Shown: positions 28,669 through 38,733 of the stretch, piece by piece
Numbering within the stretch: the first letter of the stretch is position 1
Layout: the number at the start of each line of letters is the position of its first letter
Source: Aquincola tertiaricarbonis
GTDB taxonomy: Bacteria > Pseudomonadota > Gammaproteobacteria > Burkholderiales > Burkholderiaceae_C
Assembly (NCBI RefSeq): GCF_023573145.1
Contig: NZ_CP097635.1
Location: forward strand, 1,426,001 to 1,490,000
Length of the DNA: 64,000 nucleotides
Reading direction: 5' to 3'
Position numbers and translations under genes: made by a program
Notes under the pieces: model-generated
Told to the model about the DNA's origin: nothing
Seen by the model: only the letters and a program-made list of their open reading frames with translations
Databases searched by the model: none

Positions 28669-29532
28669 TCAGCCCGGCCGCCGCAGCGTCTGCAGCACCT
28701 GCTGCTCCAGCGCATCGACCGCTGGCACGCCGCGTGAGGCCTTGCTGCGCAACACCACCACCTGCATGGCCGGCAGCGGTGGCAGGCCATGGCGCTCTCC
28801 CAGCACCACCAGTCCCGGCGGCACGCTGCAGCGTGTGAGCACGGCCACCGCCATGCCGCTGTGCACCGCCGCCAGCTGGCCGGCCAGGCTGGCGCTGTGA
28901 TACACGACCCGGTGCGGTCGCCGCTGCGCGGCCAGGGCGGCCAGCGCATCGCGCCGGGCCAGGCTGCCGGGCTCGTACGCGGCCACCGGCAGCGGGTCGC
29001 GCCGCCAGGCTTCCTGCTGCGGCGCGCCCACCCACACCAGCGGCTCCTCGAACAGCAGCGTGCCGCGCTTCGGGCGGTCGCGTGAGACCAGTGCCACGTC
29101 CAGCTCGCCGCGCTGCACCTGCGGAATCAAGGCGGTGGACTGCTCACACACCAGAGCGATCTCCACCTCGGGCTGCAGGCTGCGAAAGCTGCGCAGCACC
29201 GGTGTGAGGTAGCTGGCCGCGTAGTCGTCGGGCACGCCCAGTCGCACCTGGCCCTGCAGCGCCGGGCCGGTGAGCATGGCCAGCGCCTCGCCGTGCAGTG
29301 CCAGCAGGCGCCGCGCGTAGGCCAGCAGCTCGGTGCCGGCGGGCGTCAAGGCCAGGTGGCGCGGACCGCGCAGCAGCACCGGCCGGCCCACCACCTCCTC
29401 CAGCTTCTGGATCTGGGTGCTGACCGCCGACTGCGAGCGATGCACCAGCGGCGCTGCGGCCGACAGCGAGCCCGCGTCCACCACCGCCACCAGCGCGCGC
29501 AACCAGTCCAGCTGCAGTTCCTTGCCTGCCAT
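28669..29532 (-). CDS. LysR-family transcriptional regulator
   Basis: A 287-residue LysR regulator. The helix-turn-helix is canonical (AAPLVHRSQSAVSTQIQKLE) and is followed by the co-inducer domain. The ATG at 29532 gives the usual few residues (MAGKELQLDWL) before the first helix. It faces a DMT transporter gene, and the space between them contains a TTCGGT/ACCGAA dyad. It therefore probably controls that transporter and itself. The inducer is unknown. Confidence 0.87.
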   Translation of the reverse strand: MAGKELQLDWLRALVAVVDAGSLSAAAPLVHRSQSAVSTQIQKLEEVVGRPVLLRGPRHLALTPAGTELLAYARRLLALHGEALAMLTGPALQGQVRLGVPDDYAASYLTPVLRSFRSLQPEVEIALVCEQSTALIPQVQRGELDVALVSRDRPKRGTLLFEEPLVWVGAPQQEAWRRDPLPVAAYEPGSLARRDALAALAAQRRPHRVVYHSASLAGQLAAVHSGMAVAVLTRCSVPPGLVVLGERHGLPPLPAMQVVVLRSKASRGVPAVDALEQQVLQTLRRPG

Positions 29533-29551
29533 CGAGGCCTCCGGCCTTCCA

Positions 29552-29578
29552 TTCGGTTTGCAGATGGTAGCGACCGAA
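29552..29578. promoter_or_regulatory. Inverted repeat between lysR and the DMT gene
   Basis: TTCGGT (29552-29557) and ACCGAA (29573-29578) form a perfect dyad with a 15-base spacer in the divergent region. LysR proteins usually bind such interrupted dyads, so this is the candidate activator site. Confidence 0.45.
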
Positions 29579-29622
29579 ACTATGCGCTTTACCGATTCAT
29601 GGTGCGGCGGAACCATGCCGGC

Positions 29623-30591
29623 ATGGAACAAGGCAAGGCATCGGCCCACTCGGGACAACGCTGGATGGTGGCCGGCAGCCTGCTGCTGGGCACGCTCGGC
29701 GTCTTTGTGCATGAATCGGGGCAGCACCCGCTGACGGCGGTGTGGGCGCGCTGCCTGTTCGGCGCGCTGGCGCTGGGGGCCTGGGCCGCCGCCACCGGTC
29801 AGGCGCGGGCGCTGCGGCTGCATGGCCGCGCGCTGGGCGCGGCGGTGCTCACCGGGCTCCTGATGGTGCTGAACTGGTCGCTCTTCTTCGCCGCCATCGG
29901 CCAGGTGCCCATCGGCACCGCCACCGTGGTGGTGCATGCGCAGCCCTTCTGGTTGATGGCGCTGGCCGCCTGGTGGCTGCGCGAGCCGGTGAGCCGATGG
30001 CAGATGGGCGCTGCTGCCGTGGCCATGCTGGGCCTGGTGCTGGCGACCGGGCTGGGCACGGGCCTGGGCACCCCGGCCGGCCCGAGCGACGCGCTCGGTG
30101 AGGGTCGTGCGCTGGGCCTGGGGCTGTGCCTGGCCGCTTCCTTCACCTATGCGGTGGCCACGCTGCTGGCGCGCCAGGCCGGCATCGCACCGCTGGTGCT
30201 GGCCTGGTGGCAATGCGTGGTGGGTGCGGTGGTGCTCACGGCCTGGCCGCTGGTGCACGGCCTGCCCACCGCGCCGGCCGCGTGGGGCTGGCTGCTGGGC
30301 CTGGGCGTGCTGCACACCGGCCTGGCTTATGTGCTGCTGTACGAAGGCATGGCCCGGCTGCCGGCCGAGCGCATCGCGGTGCTGCAGTTCGTGTACCCCG
30401 GCGCCGCGCTGCTGGTGGACTGGGCGGTGTACGGCCAGGCGCTGGACCTGCTGCAGTGCCTGGGCGTGGGGCTGATGGCGGCTGCGCTGTGGGCCTCGCG
30501 CAGCCCGCCTTCAGCACCTCACGCGCCCCGGTGCTGGCGGAAGAAGCGCAGCATCTCGGCCGAGGCATCGGGCCCGGAAGCGTCGGTGTAG
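29623..30591 (+). CDS. DMT-superfamily (EamA) transporter
   Basis: A 322-residue inner-membrane protein with two EamA repeats and about ten helices. Repeat one includes GSLLLGTLGVFVHESGQHPL and the NWSLFFAAIGQVPIGTATVV motif. Repeat two begins near LGLGLCLAASFTYAVATLLA. Such proteins export metabolites or amino acids; the substrate is unknown. I prefer the ATG at 29623 over 29599 because it leaves a short basic N-terminus. The hydrophilic tail after WASRSPP lies over the end of the opposing esterase gene (73-base overlap). Confidence 0.82.
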   Translation: MEQGKASAHSGQRWMVAGSLLLGTLGVFVHESGQHPLTAVWARCLFGALALGAWAAATGQARALRLHGRALGAAVLTGLLMVLNWSLFFAAIGQVPIGTATVVVHAQPFWLMALAAWWLREPVSRWQMGAAAVAMLGLVLATGLGTGLGTPAGPSDALGEGRALGLGLCLAASFTYAVATLLARQAGIAPLVLAWWQCVVGAVVLTAWPLVHGLPTAPAAWGWLLGLGVLHTGLAYVLLYEGMARLPAERIAVLQFVYPGAALLVDWAVYGQALDLLQCLGVGLMAAALWASRSPPSAPHAPRCWRKKRSISAEASGPEASV

Positions 30592-31718
30592 CTGCCCGCG
30601 GGCTGGCCGCCTGACCAGGCGTGGCCAGCCCCGTGCACCACCCACAGCTCGGCATGGCTGCGGCCATCGGCGCCTTCATGGTGCTGGCGGCTGAAGCTGC
30701 GGCCGCCAGGCGCACGGCCCTCGGTGAGCTGCGAGCGCCACTCGGCCGGCGCACCCGCCAGCGCAGCCGCCAGCAGCTGGTGGCCGTTGCGCAGATGCAC
30801 GGTGCCGTCCTGGTCGCCATGGAACACGATGGTGGGCACCGGCTTCGCGGGTCGCGGCGTGCGGGCATGCGGGCTGGGGCTGGCCGCACCAGCCTTCATC
30901 GCGGCCAGGGCTTCCTGCAGGTTGCCGGCGGCATCACCCGGCAGGCCGGAATGCACGCCCGCCGCGGCGAACACGTCCGGGTAGGCCGCCGCCACGATGG
31001 CCGCCATCGCGCCCCCGGCCGAGAGGCCGGCCACGTACACGCGGCGCGGGTCCACCGCATGCGCGGCCATCACGGCCTTCACCTGGGCCACGATGCCGGC
31101 CGGCTCACCACCGTCACGCTGCTGGTGGTTGTGCTTGAACCAGTTCCAGCAACGCTGCGGGTTGGCGGCCTGCGCCTGCTCCGGGTACAGCACGTAGCAG
31201 CCCTGGCTGCGCGCCAGCGCGTTCATGCCGGTGCCGGCGGCAAAGTCGTCAGGGTGCTGGGTGCAACCATGCAGCATCACCACCAGCGGCAGCGGTGCCT
31301 GCGGCGTGGCGGTGGCCGCCGCCGGCGGCACATAGAGCTTGTAGCGCCAGCTGCGGCCGCCGTGCGTCAGCGCGCCGGTGGTGAAGCTGTCGGGGGTGGC
31401 CGGCTCCAGGGTGGCGGGGTCCGTGCTGGTGTGGGTGCCCGGCATCGGGTGCGCACCGCCCAGGCCCGGCAGATCGGCGAGGGCTATCACCGGGCCCTGG
31501 CCGGCCGCCTGGGCCCAGGCGGCCGCGGCATCACGCAGGCCGGCACCCCAGGCGCCCGGGTCCACGCCGGGCACCGTGCCCTGGAAGGCCGCCGGCGCAC
31601 CGGCGCCCAGCGCCTGCTGCAGCGCGGCCTGCGCTTCGGCCAACTGGCCGGTTTGCGTGAGCCGGGTGGCTTCGCGCATCAGATCGGAGAGCGAGCGGTT
31701 CGGCATGGACTTGGTCAT
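30519..31718 (-). CDS. PHB-depolymerase-family esterase
   Basis: A 399-residue alpha/beta hydrolase of the LpqC/PHB depolymerase family. The core begins at WRYKLYVPP. It has the oxyanion segment VVMLHGCTQHPDDFA, nucleophile GLSAGGA, Asp in HGDQDGTVH and His in GAGHAWSGG. The first ~110 residues contain a helical stretch (LMREATRLTQTGQLAEAQAALQ), and no signal peptide is seen, so it may be cytoplasmic. Alternative starts are 31706 (ATG) and 31727 (TTG); none has a good ribosome site. It follows an RHH regulator gene, 38 bases upstream. Confidence 0.8.
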   Translation of the reverse strand: MTKSMPNRSLSDLMREATRLTQTGQLAEAQAALQQALGAGAPAAFQGTVPGVDPGAWGAGLRDAAAAWAQAAGQGPVIALADLPGLGGAHPMPGTHTSTDPATLEPATPDSFTTGALTHGGRSWRYKLYVPPAAATATPQAPLPLVVMLHGCTQHPDDFAAGTGMNALARSQGCYVLYPEQAQAANPQRCWNWFKHNHQQRDGGEPAGIVAQVKAVMAAHAVDPRRVYVAGLSAGGAMAAIVAAAYPDVFAAAGVHSGLPGDAAGNLQEALAAMKAGAASPSPHARTPRPAKPVPTIVFHGDQDGTVHLRNGHQLLAAALAGAPAEWRSQLTEGRAPGGRSFSRQHHEGADGRSHAELWVVHGAGHAWSGGQPAGSYTDASGPDASAEMLRFFRQHRGA

Positions 31719-31756
31719 CAGGGGCAATCAAAAAGGGACGGTGCGGAAAGCACCGG

Positions 31757-32185
31757 TCAGCGCGGACGCTGGGTGAGCGCCGCCTTGACGGCCGGCGACG
31801 CGTGCAGCGCCCCCAGCACGTCGATGGAAGCGATGGTGTCGCGCGCCAGTTCGGGCGTGACGTCGTCGGCAAAGGTGGCCAGGCCCAGCACACGGATGTG
31901 CAGGCGCTCGTTGGCGGCCTGCGCAGCGCGCAGGTCGGCGGCGGTGAAGTGCTGCAGGCCCAGCACCAGCATCTTTCGGGCGACCGCCTGTTTCACCGCA
32001 TCGGCATGGGCGCCGATCTGGTTGCGGATGGCGGTGCGGATGAAGTCGCTGCGGTGGCTGTAGAAGCCTTCGGCCACCAGCAGGTCGATCTGGCCCAGAT
32101 CGACGAAGCCGAGGTTGATGGTGATCTTCTCGGAATCGACCGGCTTGGCGGAGGCGACGGTGGCAAGAGCGGGTTTGGACGGCAT
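31757..32185 (-). CDS. Ribbon-helix-helix (CopG-like) regulator
   Basis: A 142-residue protein. Residues ~19-60 form a clear ribbon-helix-helix unit (KITINLGFVDLGQIDLLVAE, then FYSHRSDFIRTAIRNQI). The C-terminal part (about 75 residues) lacks the His/Cys metal ligands expected of NikR, so the effector is unknown. It sits just upstream of a PHB-depolymerase-type esterase gene on the same strand. A 16-bp perfect palindrome lies 15 bases before its ATG, which suggests autoregulation of the pair. Confidence 0.75.
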   Translation of the reverse strand: MPSKPALATVASAKPVDSEKITINLGFVDLGQIDLLVAEGFYSHRSDFIRTAIRNQIGAHADAVKQAVARKMLVLGLQHFTAADLRAAQAANERLHIRVLGLATFADDVTPELARDTIASIDVLGALHASPAVKAALTQRPR

Positions 32186-32187
32186 GG

Positions 32188-32216
32188 CGCCATCCTAGCG
32201 CCATCCAATTGGATGG
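32188..32216. promoter_or_regulatory. Palindromic operator candidate before the RHH regulator gene
   Basis: CCATCCAATTGGATGG (32201-32216) is a perfect 16-bp palindrome. GCGCCATCC occurs twice, at 32188-32196 and 32199-32207. The cluster lies directly upstream of the RHH gene start, where an autorepressor would bind. Confidence 0.6.
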
Positions 32217-32228
32217 TTACCGGTAGGG

Positions 32229-33437
32229 CTAAGCCGGCCGCAGCAGGCGGCGCATGCCCCACAAGCCCAGCAGCGGCCCCGGCAGCAACAGCCATACAGC
32301 GCGCGGCCCCCAGGCGGCCAGCGCCGGGGTGAGCAGCAGGATGCTGGCGACCGTGATCAAAAAGCCGATGCCGTTCTGCACCAGCAGGCCGCTGGCCAGC
32401 ACCGCGGGTGGGCAGTGCTGCGCACTGAGGGCGGAGAACTGCGGCGAATCGGCCACCACGCACACGCCCCACAAGGCCAGCACCGCCAGCTGCAGGCCGA
32501 CGGCGCCGGCCGGCAGCAGCGGGAACAGCAGGCACATGGCGCCCGAGCCGGCCAGCGCCCCGGCCGCGACGCGGGCGCTGCCGATGCGCCGCGCCAGCTG
32601 ACCACCGCCGATGCAGCCCAACGCCCCCAGCGCGATGACCACGAAACTGAGCAAGGCCACCGATGGCGCGGCCGATGTACCCCAACGCTGCGACAGCGCG
32701 GCACTGAGCGGCGCACACAGCCACGGCAGCAGGCCCCAGAAGGCATACAGCTCCCACATGTGGCCGAAGTAGCCGAAGGCCGAGGCACGGAAACGCGGCA
32801 CACCGAACACCTGGCGGGCGACGGGCAGCAGGCCCCGGGCGGCCGGCAGCGGCACCGAAGTGGCGGGCGCGCCTTGCGCGGGACCCGGCCCTTCGCCCAG
32901 CCAGGCCACCAGCGCGCCACCCATCAGGGCCAGTGCCGAGGAAGCCAGCAGCACCACTTCCCAGGGCCAGCTGGCGCCGGCCGCGCGCAGGCCATGCGGC
33001 ATCGCGGTGCCCAGTGTGAGCATGCCGATCAGCCAGCCCAGGGCGGCGGCCGGCCGGCCACCCACCCAGTGCACGATCATCTTCATGCCCAGCGGGTAGA
33101 TGCCGGCCAGCGACAGGCCCACCACGAAGCGCAGCGCCCAGGTGCCGGCATAGCCCAGTGCGGGCCAGGCCACGGCCGCATTGGCCAGCGCCCCGGCAAC
33201 ACAGCTGAGCGCGAAGATGCGGCTGGCCCGGTAGCGGTCGGCCGCGCCACTGGCCGCAAAGGCCAGCGTGCCGGCGATGAAGCCCAGCTGGGTGGCCGCC
33301 AGCAGCCCGCCGAACTGGGACGCCGTGAGCTGCAGCCGCTGCATCAGGTCGTCGGCCGCGCCGCTCGGGCTGAACCACAGCGAGGTGCCCAGCCACTGGG
33401 CCACGACGATCAGGGCGACGGCCTGGCGGGGCCGCAT
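32229..33437 (-). CDS. Major facilitator superfamily transporter
   Basis: A 402-residue, 12-helix MFS protein. The start is [20 protein letters not shown], followed by [11 protein letters not shown], and the conserved loop after helix 2 is [15 protein letters not shown]. The look is that of the CynX/NarK-like anion or organic-acid branch, but no substrate can be assigned. The ATG at 33437 is the first convincing start; a GTG seven codons upstream is possible. It lies downstream of cbbA on the same strand, behind a likely terminator, so it is probably not part of the cbb operon. Confidence 0.78.
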   Translation of the reverse strand: MRPRQAVALIVVAQWLGTSLWFSPSGAADDLMQRLQLTASQFGGLLAATQLGFIAGTLAFAASGAADRYRASRIFALSCVAGALANAAVAWPALGYAGTWALRFVVGLSLAGIYPLGMKMIVHWVGGRPAAALGWLIGMLTLGTAMPHGLRAAGASWPWEVVLLASSALALMGGALVAWLGEGPGPAQGAPATSVPLPAARGLLPVARQVFGVPRFRASAFGYFGHMWELYAFWGLLPWLCAPLSAALSQRWGTSAAPSVALLSFVVIALGALGCIGGGQLARRIGSARVAAGALAGSGAMCLLFPLLPAGAVGLQLAVLALWGVCVVADSPQFSALSAQHCPPAVLASGLLVQNGIGFLITVASILLLTPALAAWGPRAVWLLLPGPLLGLWGMRRLLRPA

Positions 33438-33482
33438 CAGCGCAACGATGGGGACAGCATGGCCGCCAGTAGACCGCAAGAA

Positions 33483-33503
33483 GCCCGCTGCCCACCAGCG
33501 GGC
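33483..33503 (-). terminator. Probable terminator of the cbb operon
   Basis: Six bases beyond the cbbA stop, an 8-bp stem (GCCCGCTG/CAGCGGGC, 5-base loop) is followed on the transcribed strand by TTCTTG. The stem is strong but the U-tract is short. Confidence 0.55.
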
Positions 33504-33508
33504 GTGGC

Positions 33509-34528
33509 CTAGACCGGCAGCGGCACCGGCTTGATGCGCGAGGCCTGGCCCGCGGTGCCGAAAGCCTCGAAGCGCTGGGCGCACAGGTCGCGGGCGGCCA
33601 CCAGCGCGTCCTTCAGGAACTTGCGGGGGTCGAACTCCGACGGCGTGCGGGCCATCGCGCGGCGCATCGCACCGGTCATCGCCAGCCGGATGTCGGTGTC
33701 GATGTTGACCTTGCGCACGCCGTGGCGGATGCCCTCGCGGATCTCGGCCACCGGCACGCCGTAGGTCTCCTTGATGTCGCCGCCATGCTCGCGGATGACG
33801 GCCAGCCATTCCTGCGGCACCGACGACGAGCCGTGCATCACCAGGTGCGTGTCGGGGATGCGCTGGTGAATGGCCTTGATGCGGTCGATGGCCAGGATGT
33901 CGCCGGTGGGCTGGCGGCTGAACTTGTAGGCGCCATGGCTGGTGCCGATGGCGATGGCCAACGCATCCACACCGGTCCTGCGCACGAAGTCGGCGGCCTG
34001 CTCGGGGTCGGTGAGCATCTGCTCGTGCGTCAGCGCGCCTTCGGCGCCTACGCCGTCCTCCTCGCCGGCCAGGCCCGATTCCAGCGAGCCCAGGCAGCCC
34101 AGCTCACCTTCCACCGACACGCCCACCGCATGCGCCATTTCCACCACGCGGCGGGTGACGTCCACGTTGTAGTCGTAGCTGGCGGGTGTCTTGGCGTCTT
34201 CCTGCAGGCTGCCGTCCATCATCACGCTGGTGAAGCCCGAGCGGATGGACTGCAGGCACTGCGCCGGGCTGGCGCCATGGTCCTGGTGCATCACGATGGG
34301 GATGTCGGGGTACATCTCGGCCGCGGCCTCGACCATCTTGCGCAGGAAGGGCTCGCCCGCGTACTTGCGGGCGCCGGCGCTGGCCTGCAGGATCACCGGG
34401 CTGTTGGTGCGCTGCGCCGCCTGCATGATGGCCTGGATCTGCTCCAGGTTGTTGACGTTGAAGGCCGGCACGCCGTAGCTGTGCTCGGCCGCATGGTCGA
34501 GCAGCTGGCGCAAAGAGATCATCGCCAT
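33509..34528 (-). CDS. cbbA: Fructose/sedoheptulose-bisphosphate aldolase, class II
   Basis: A 339-residue zinc-dependent aldolase of the Calvin-cycle type. Zinc and active-site segments are visible: [33 protein letters not shown] and MHGSSSVP, then [11 protein letters not shown]. It condenses triose phosphates to fructose bisphosphate and erythrose-4-phosphate to sedoheptulose bisphosphate. It is the last gene of the cbb operon, 37 bases after cbbT. AGGAGAA lies shortly before the ATG. Confidence 0.92.
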   Translation of the reverse strand: MAMISLRQLLDHAAEHSYGVPAFNVNNLEQIQAIMQAAQRTNSPVILQASAGARKYAGEPFLRKMVEAAAEMYPDIPIVMHQDHGASPAQCLQSIRSGFTSVMMDGSLQEDAKTPASYDYNVDVTRRVVEMAHAVGVSVEGELGCLGSLESGLAGEEDGVGAEGALTHEQMLTDPEQAADFVRRTGVDALAIAIGTSHGAYKFSRQPTGDILAIDRIKAIHQRIPDTHLVMHGSSSVPQEWLAVIREHGGDIKETYGVPVAEIREGIRHGVRKVNIDTDIRLAMTGAMRRAMARTPSEFDPRKFLKDALVAARDLCAQRFEAFGTAGQASRIKPVPLPV

Positions 34529-34565
34529 CGTGGTTCTCCTGAGGTGAAAGGGATGCGGTCGGTAT

Positions 34566-36617
34566 TCAGGCGGTGGCCAGCGGGCGGGCCGCCTCAGGTG
34601 CGGCTGCGGCGGCCGGCAGCAGCCGCAGCGCCCGCTCCACCACCGCCTCGGGCGTGAAGCCGAACAGCTTGAAGAGCTGCGCCGCGGGCGCCGATTCGCC
34701 GAAGCTGTCGAGGCCGATCACGTCGCCCTGCTCGCCCACGTACTTCCACCACAGGCCGGTGCTACCGGCCTCGATGGCCAGGCGCGGCAAGTGGCGCGGC
34801 AGCGTGTCGGCGCGGTAGGTGGCGTCCTGGCGGTCGAACACGTCCAGGCAGGGCACCGACACCACGCGGGCCGCCACGCCCTGCTGCGCCAACCGCTCGG
34901 CCGCGGCCAGTGCCAGCGACACCTCGGAGCCGCTGGCCAGCAGCACCAGGCGTTCGTTCGCCGGGCGGCGCAGCACATAAGCGCCGCGGGCGATGGCCTC
35001 GGCCCGCGGCGTGCCGTCACTCGCATGCGGCAGGGCCTGGCGCGTGAGCAGCAGCGCGGCCGGGCCATCAGTGCGTTGCAGGGCCGCGCGCCAGGCCACC
35101 GCGGTTTCGGTGGCATCGGCCGGCCGCCACACGTCCAGGCCGGGAATCAGCCGCAGGCTGCTGGCATGTTCCACCGGCTGGTGGGTGGGGCCGTCTTCGC
35201 CCAGGCCGATGGAGTCGTGGGTGAACACATGCACCACTGGCAGCTTCATCAGCGCCGACATGCGCAGCGCATTGCGCGCGTAGTCGCTGAAGGTGAGGAA
35301 GGTGCCCCCATAAGGCCGGTAGCCGCCATGCAGCGCGATGCCGTTCATCACCGCGGCCATGCCGAACTCGCGCACGCCATAGTGCACATGGTTGCCCGTG
35401 CCCCGGCCGGTCAGCGGCTGGTGGCCGCGCCAGTCGGTCAGGTTGGAACCGGTCAGGTCGGCCGATCCCCCCAGCAGCGCCGGCATCGCCGGGCCGAACA
35501 CGTTCAGGCAGTCTTGCGAGGCCTTGCGCGTGGCGACCGCCGCACGCCGGGCTTCGGCTTCTTCGATGGCCTGGGCCAATGCGGCCTCGGCCGGTGCATC
35601 GAGCGCGCCGCCGCCGCGGCCCGCGGTGCGCTGCAACAGCGCATGGGCCAACTCGGGGTAGGCCTCGGCATAAGCGGCGAAGCGGGCCTTCCAGGCGCAG
35701 TAGCGGCTTTCACCGTCGGCGCGCGCGTCCCAGGCCTGCGCCACGTCCTCGGGCACCTCGAACGGTGCAGCCTGCCAGCCCAGGCGCTCACGCGTCAGCG
35801 CGATCTCGGCCGCGCCCAGTGGCGCGCCGTGCACGTCGGCCGTGTTGGCGCGGTTGGGCGAGCCGTGGCCGATCTCGGTCTTGCAGCACACCAGCACCGG
35901 CTTGTCGCTGGCCAGCGCTTCGTCGATGGCGGCGTCCAGCAGCTCGGCGTCGTGGCCGTCCACGTCGCGCAGCACGGTCCAGCCATAGGCCTCGAAGCGG
36001 GCCGGCGTGTCGTCGGCGAACCAGCCGCTCACCGCACCGTCGATGCTGATGCCGTTGTCGTCATAGAACACCACCAGCTTGTGCAGGCCCCAGGTGCCGG
36101 CCAGCGAACAGGCTTCATGGCTGATGCCTTCCATCAGGCAGCCGTCGCCGCAGAAGACGAAGGTGCGGTGGTCGATGACGGTGTGCCCCGGCCGGTTGAA
36201 CTCGGCGGCCAGCAGCTTTTCGGCCAGCGCCATGCCCACCGCATTGGCCAGGCCCTGGCCCAGCGGGCCGGTGGTGGTTTCCACGCCGGGCGTCACGTCC
36301 ACCTCGGGGTGGCCGGGGGTCTTGCTGTGCAGCTGGCGAAAGCGCTTCAACTCCTCGATCGGCAGCGCATGGCCGCTCAGGTGCAGCAGCCCGTACAGCA
36401 GCATCGAGCCATGGCCGTTGCTGAGCACGAAGCGGTCGCGGTCGATCCACTGCGGGTGCGCCGGGTCGTGCTTCAGCCGGTGCCGCCACAAGGCCTCCGC
36501 GATGTCGGCCATGCCCATCGGCATGCCGGGGTGCCCCGAATTGGCGGCCTGCACCGCCTCCACCGCCAGCATGCGCAAGGCATCCGCGCAGGCACGCCGC
36601 AACGACAAGTTGTCCAT
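34566..36617 (-). CDS. cbbT: Transketolase
   Basis: A 683-residue ThDP enzyme that rearranges sugar phosphates in RuBP regeneration. The N-terminal half begins [14 protein letters not shown] and has the ThDP motif [18 protein letters not shown]. The middle has [16 protein letters not shown], and the C-terminal part has [15 protein letters not shown]. Length is normal. Start at ATG 36617 (MDNLSL) with GAGG upstream; a start at 36629 is less supported. About 99 bases containing a hairpin-rich repeat separate it from cbbP. Confidence 0.93.
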   Translation of the reverse strand: MDNLSLRRACADALRMLAVEAVQAANSGHPGMPMGMADIAEALWRHRLKHDPAHPQWIDRDRFVLSNGHGSMLLYGLLHLSGHALPIEELKRFRQLHSKTPGHPEVDVTPGVETTTGPLGQGLANAVGMALAEKLLAAEFNRPGHTVIDHRTFVFCGDGCLMEGISHEACSLAGTWGLHKLVVFYDDNGISIDGAVSGWFADDTPARFEAYGWTVLRDVDGHDAELLDAAIDEALASDKPVLVCCKTEIGHGSPNRANTADVHGAPLGAAEIALTRERLGWQAAPFEVPEDVAQAWDARADGESRYCAWKARFAAYAEAYPELAHALLQRTAGRGGGALDAPAEAALAQAIEEAEARRAAVATRKASQDCLNVFGPAMPALLGGSADLTGSNLTDWRGHQPLTGRGTGNHVHYGVREFGMAAVMNGIALHGGYRPYGGTFLTFSDYARNALRMSALMKLPVVHVFTHDSIGLGEDGPTHQPVEHASSLRLIPGLDVWRPADATETAVAWRAALQRTDGPAALLLTRQALPHASDGTPRAEAIARGAYVLRRPANERLVLLASGSEVSLALAAAERLAQQGVAARVVSVPCLDVFDRQDATYRADTLPRHLPRLAIEAGSTGLWWKYVGEQGDVIGLDSFGESAPAAQLFKLFGFTPEAVVERALRLLPAAAAAPEAARPLATA

Positions 36618-36660
36618 ACAACCTCGCAAGGAAAGGTGAATTGATCAAGCAGCCACCGCG

Positions 36661-36730
36661 GATCCGGCTCCGCCGGTCCGCCAGTGGCGCCCCCCTGGGG
36701 GGGTGCGGCGAAGCCGCTACGGGGGGGAGA
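36661..36730. repeat. Hairpin-rich intergenic repeat between cbbP and cbbT
   Basis: The short gap holds a C-run facing a G-run (CCCCCC T GGGGGGG, 36690-36703 region). GCGGCG AA GCCGC (36705-36715) and a run of seven Gs (36721-36727) follow. The repeat overlaps the last codons of cbbP. This style of palindrome recurs between genes in many Burkholderiales genomes; that it is repetitive here is recollection, not measured. Confidence 0.45.
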
Positions 36731-37595
36731 CCCTCTTTCTCCGCTCGACGAGGCGAAGGATCATGGGCGTGAAGATCAGCTGCATCGCCAGGTCCATCTT
36801 GCCGCCCGGCACCACCAGCGTGTTGGCGCGCGACATCCACGAGTCGTGCAACATGCTCAGCAGGTACGGGAAGTCGATGCCCGCCGGGTTGGCGAAGCGG
36901 ATGACCACCAGGCTTTCGTCCGCCGTGGGAATGGTGCGGGCGATGAAGGGATCGGAGGTGTCCACCACCGGCACCCGCTGGAAGTTGATGTGGGTGCGGG
37001 TGAACTGCGGGCAGATGTAGTGCACGTACTCGTGCATGCGGCGCAGGATCACGTCGGTCACCGCTTCGGTGCTGTAGCCGCGGGTGGCCTTGTCGCGGTG
37101 GATCTTCTGGATCCATTCCAGGTTGATCACCGGCACCACGCCGATCAGCAGGTCGACGAAGCGGGCCACGTCCACCTGGCTGGTCTGCACGCCGCCGTGC
37201 AGGCCCTCATAGAACAGCAGGTCGCTGGGCGGCAGGTTCTGCCAGGGGGTGAAGGTGCCGGGCGGCTGCTGAAAGGGCGCCGCCTCTTCCGCGTCGTGCA
37301 GGTACTTGCGGCTGGCGCCGGTGCCCGACTCGGCATAGTCGCGGAACAGCTGCTCCAGTTCCTGGAACAGGTTGGCTTCTTCGCCGAAGTGGCTGAAGGT
37401 GCGGTTGCCGGCCTTCTCGGCCTCCGCGGCGGCCACCTTCATCGCCTGCCGGTCGTAGCGGTGGAAGCTGTCGCCTTCGATGATGGCGGCATTGACCTTC
37501 TCGCGGCGGAAGATGTTCTCGAAGGTGCGCGTCACCGAGGTGGTGCCGGCGCCCGACGAGCCGGTGATGGCGATGATGGGGTGCTTGTTGGACAT
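36717..37595 (-). CDS. cbbP: Phosphoribulokinase
   Basis: A 292-residue bacterial-type phosphoribulokinase making ribulose-1,5-bisphosphate from ribulose-5-phosphate and ATP. The P-loop is GSSGAGTTSV. IIEGDSFHRYDR, FSHFGEEANL and LLFYEGLHGGV follow, all typical of the octameric bacterial class. Length matches the family (about 290). ATG 37595 (MSNKHPIIAITG) is the start; upstream in-frame codons are Arg-rich filler. Its 3' end runs into the hairpin repeat before cbbT. Confidence 0.94.
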   Translation of the reverse strand: MSNKHPIIAITGSSGAGTTSVTRTFENIFRREKVNAAIIEGDSFHRYDRQAMKVAAAEAEKAGNRTFSHFGEEANLFQELEQLFRDYAESGTGASRKYLHDAEEAAPFQQPPGTFTPWQNLPPSDLLFYEGLHGGVQTSQVDVARFVDLLIGVVPVINLEWIQKIHRDKATRGYSTEAVTDVILRRMHEYVHYICPQFTRTHINFQRVPVVDTSDPFIARTIPTADESLVVIRFANPAGIDFPYLLSMLHDSWMSRANTLVVPGGKMDLAMQLIFTPMILRLVERRKRVSPP

Positions 37596-37635
37596 GCTGG
37601 TCTCCCTCCGTCTTCTTCGTCGTTGTGCGTGCAGG

Positions 37636-38718
37636 TCACATGGCGCTGGCGGCAAACAGCCCGCGTTTGCCGAACAGCGGCGACGAGTAGCTGTCCATCG
37701 GCTCGTCGCGGTGGTAGCCCTCCAGCCGCTCCACCTCTTGCGCGCTGCCGAACACGAAGCCGATGCGCTGGTGCAGCGACTCGGGCTGCACCGTCATCAG
37801 GCGCCGGCGGCCGGTGCTGGCCCAGCCGCCCGCCTGCTCCACCAGGAAGCTGATCGGGTTGGCCTCGTACAGCAGGCGCAGCCGGCCGGGCTTGCCCGGG
37901 TCCTTGGTGTCGCGCGGGTACATGAACATGCCGCCGCGCATCAGGATGCGGTGCGTCTCTGCCACCAGCGAAGCGATCCAGCGCATGTTGAAGTCGGCGC
38001 CGCGCGGGCCGGTCTGGCCGGCCAGGCACTCGTCCACGTAGCGCTTAACGGCCGGCTCCCAGAAACGGCTGTTGGAGGCGTTGATCGCGAACTCGCGCGT
38101 CTTCTCGGGGATCTTCAGGTGCGGGTGGCTGAGCACCCACTCGCCCAGCTGCGGCTCCAGGGTGAAGGCGTGGGTGCCGTTGCCCAGCGTCAGCACCAGC
38201 ATGGTGGAAGGGCCGTAGATCGCGTAGCCGGCGCCGATCTGCTGGGTGCCCGGCTGCAAAAAGTCCTCGGGCTTGGCATCCTGCCCCGGGTTGGGCGCCC
38301 GCAGGATGGAGAAGATGCTGCCCACCGACACGTTCACGTCGATGTTGGAGGAGCCGTCCAGCGGATCGAACAGCAGCAGGTACTTGCCGCGCGGGTACTG
38401 GGGCGGCAGGGTGTAAGCCTCCTCCATCTCCTCGGACACCATGCCGGCCACGTGGCCGCCCCATTCGTTGGCGCGCAGGAACATCTGGTTGGACAGCACG
38501 TCCAGCGGCTTCTGCTCCTCACCCTGCACGTTGACGGCGGGCGCGGTGGGCACCGAGGCATTGGGCGCCAGCGCACCGAAGGCCACCCGCTTGGCAATGG
38601 CCTTGCAGGCCAGTGACAGGTCGGTGATCAGCGCGTTCAGCTCGCCGGTGGCGTTGGGGTGACGTCGTCGCTCCTCGATGAGGAACTGGGTCAGCGTGGG
38701 CCTTCCGCCTGTGGGCAT
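37636..38718 (-). CDS. cbbF: Fructose-1,6-bisphosphatase, class I
   Basis: A 360-residue class I FBPase. The metal site is [11 protein letters not shown], preceded by VSEEMEE. The substrate segment includes [11 protein letters not shown] and [20 protein letters not shown], and the end has [15 protein letters not shown]. In the Calvin cycle it dephosphorylates fructose (and possibly sedoheptulose) bisphosphate. It lies 15 bases after cbbZ and 40 bases before cbbP. The ATG is at 38718. Confidence 0.93.
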   Translation of the reverse strand: MPTGGRPTLTQFLIEERRRHPNATGELNALITDLSLACKAIAKRVAFGALAPNASVPTAPAVNVQGEEQKPLDVLSNQMFLRANEWGGHVAGMVSEEMEEAYTLPPQYPRGKYLLLFDPLDGSSNIDVNVSVGSIFSILRAPNPGQDAKPEDFLQPGTQQIGAGYAIYGPSTMLVLTLGNGTHAFTLEPQLGEWVLSHPHLKIPEKTREFAINASNSRFWEPAVKRYVDECLAGQTGPRGADFNMRWIASLVAETHRILMRGGMFMYPRDTKDPGKPGRLRLLYEANPISFLVEQAGGWASTGRRRLMTVQPESLHQRIGFVFGSAQEVERLEGYHRDEPMDSYSSPLFGKRGLFAASAM

Positions 38719-38733
38719 GGTGTCTCTCCTGTT

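Noticed and set aside
31757..32185. NikR-type nickel regulator
   Set aside because: The RHH domain fits, but the C-terminal part lacks the His/Cys ligands of NikR and no nickel genes are nearby.
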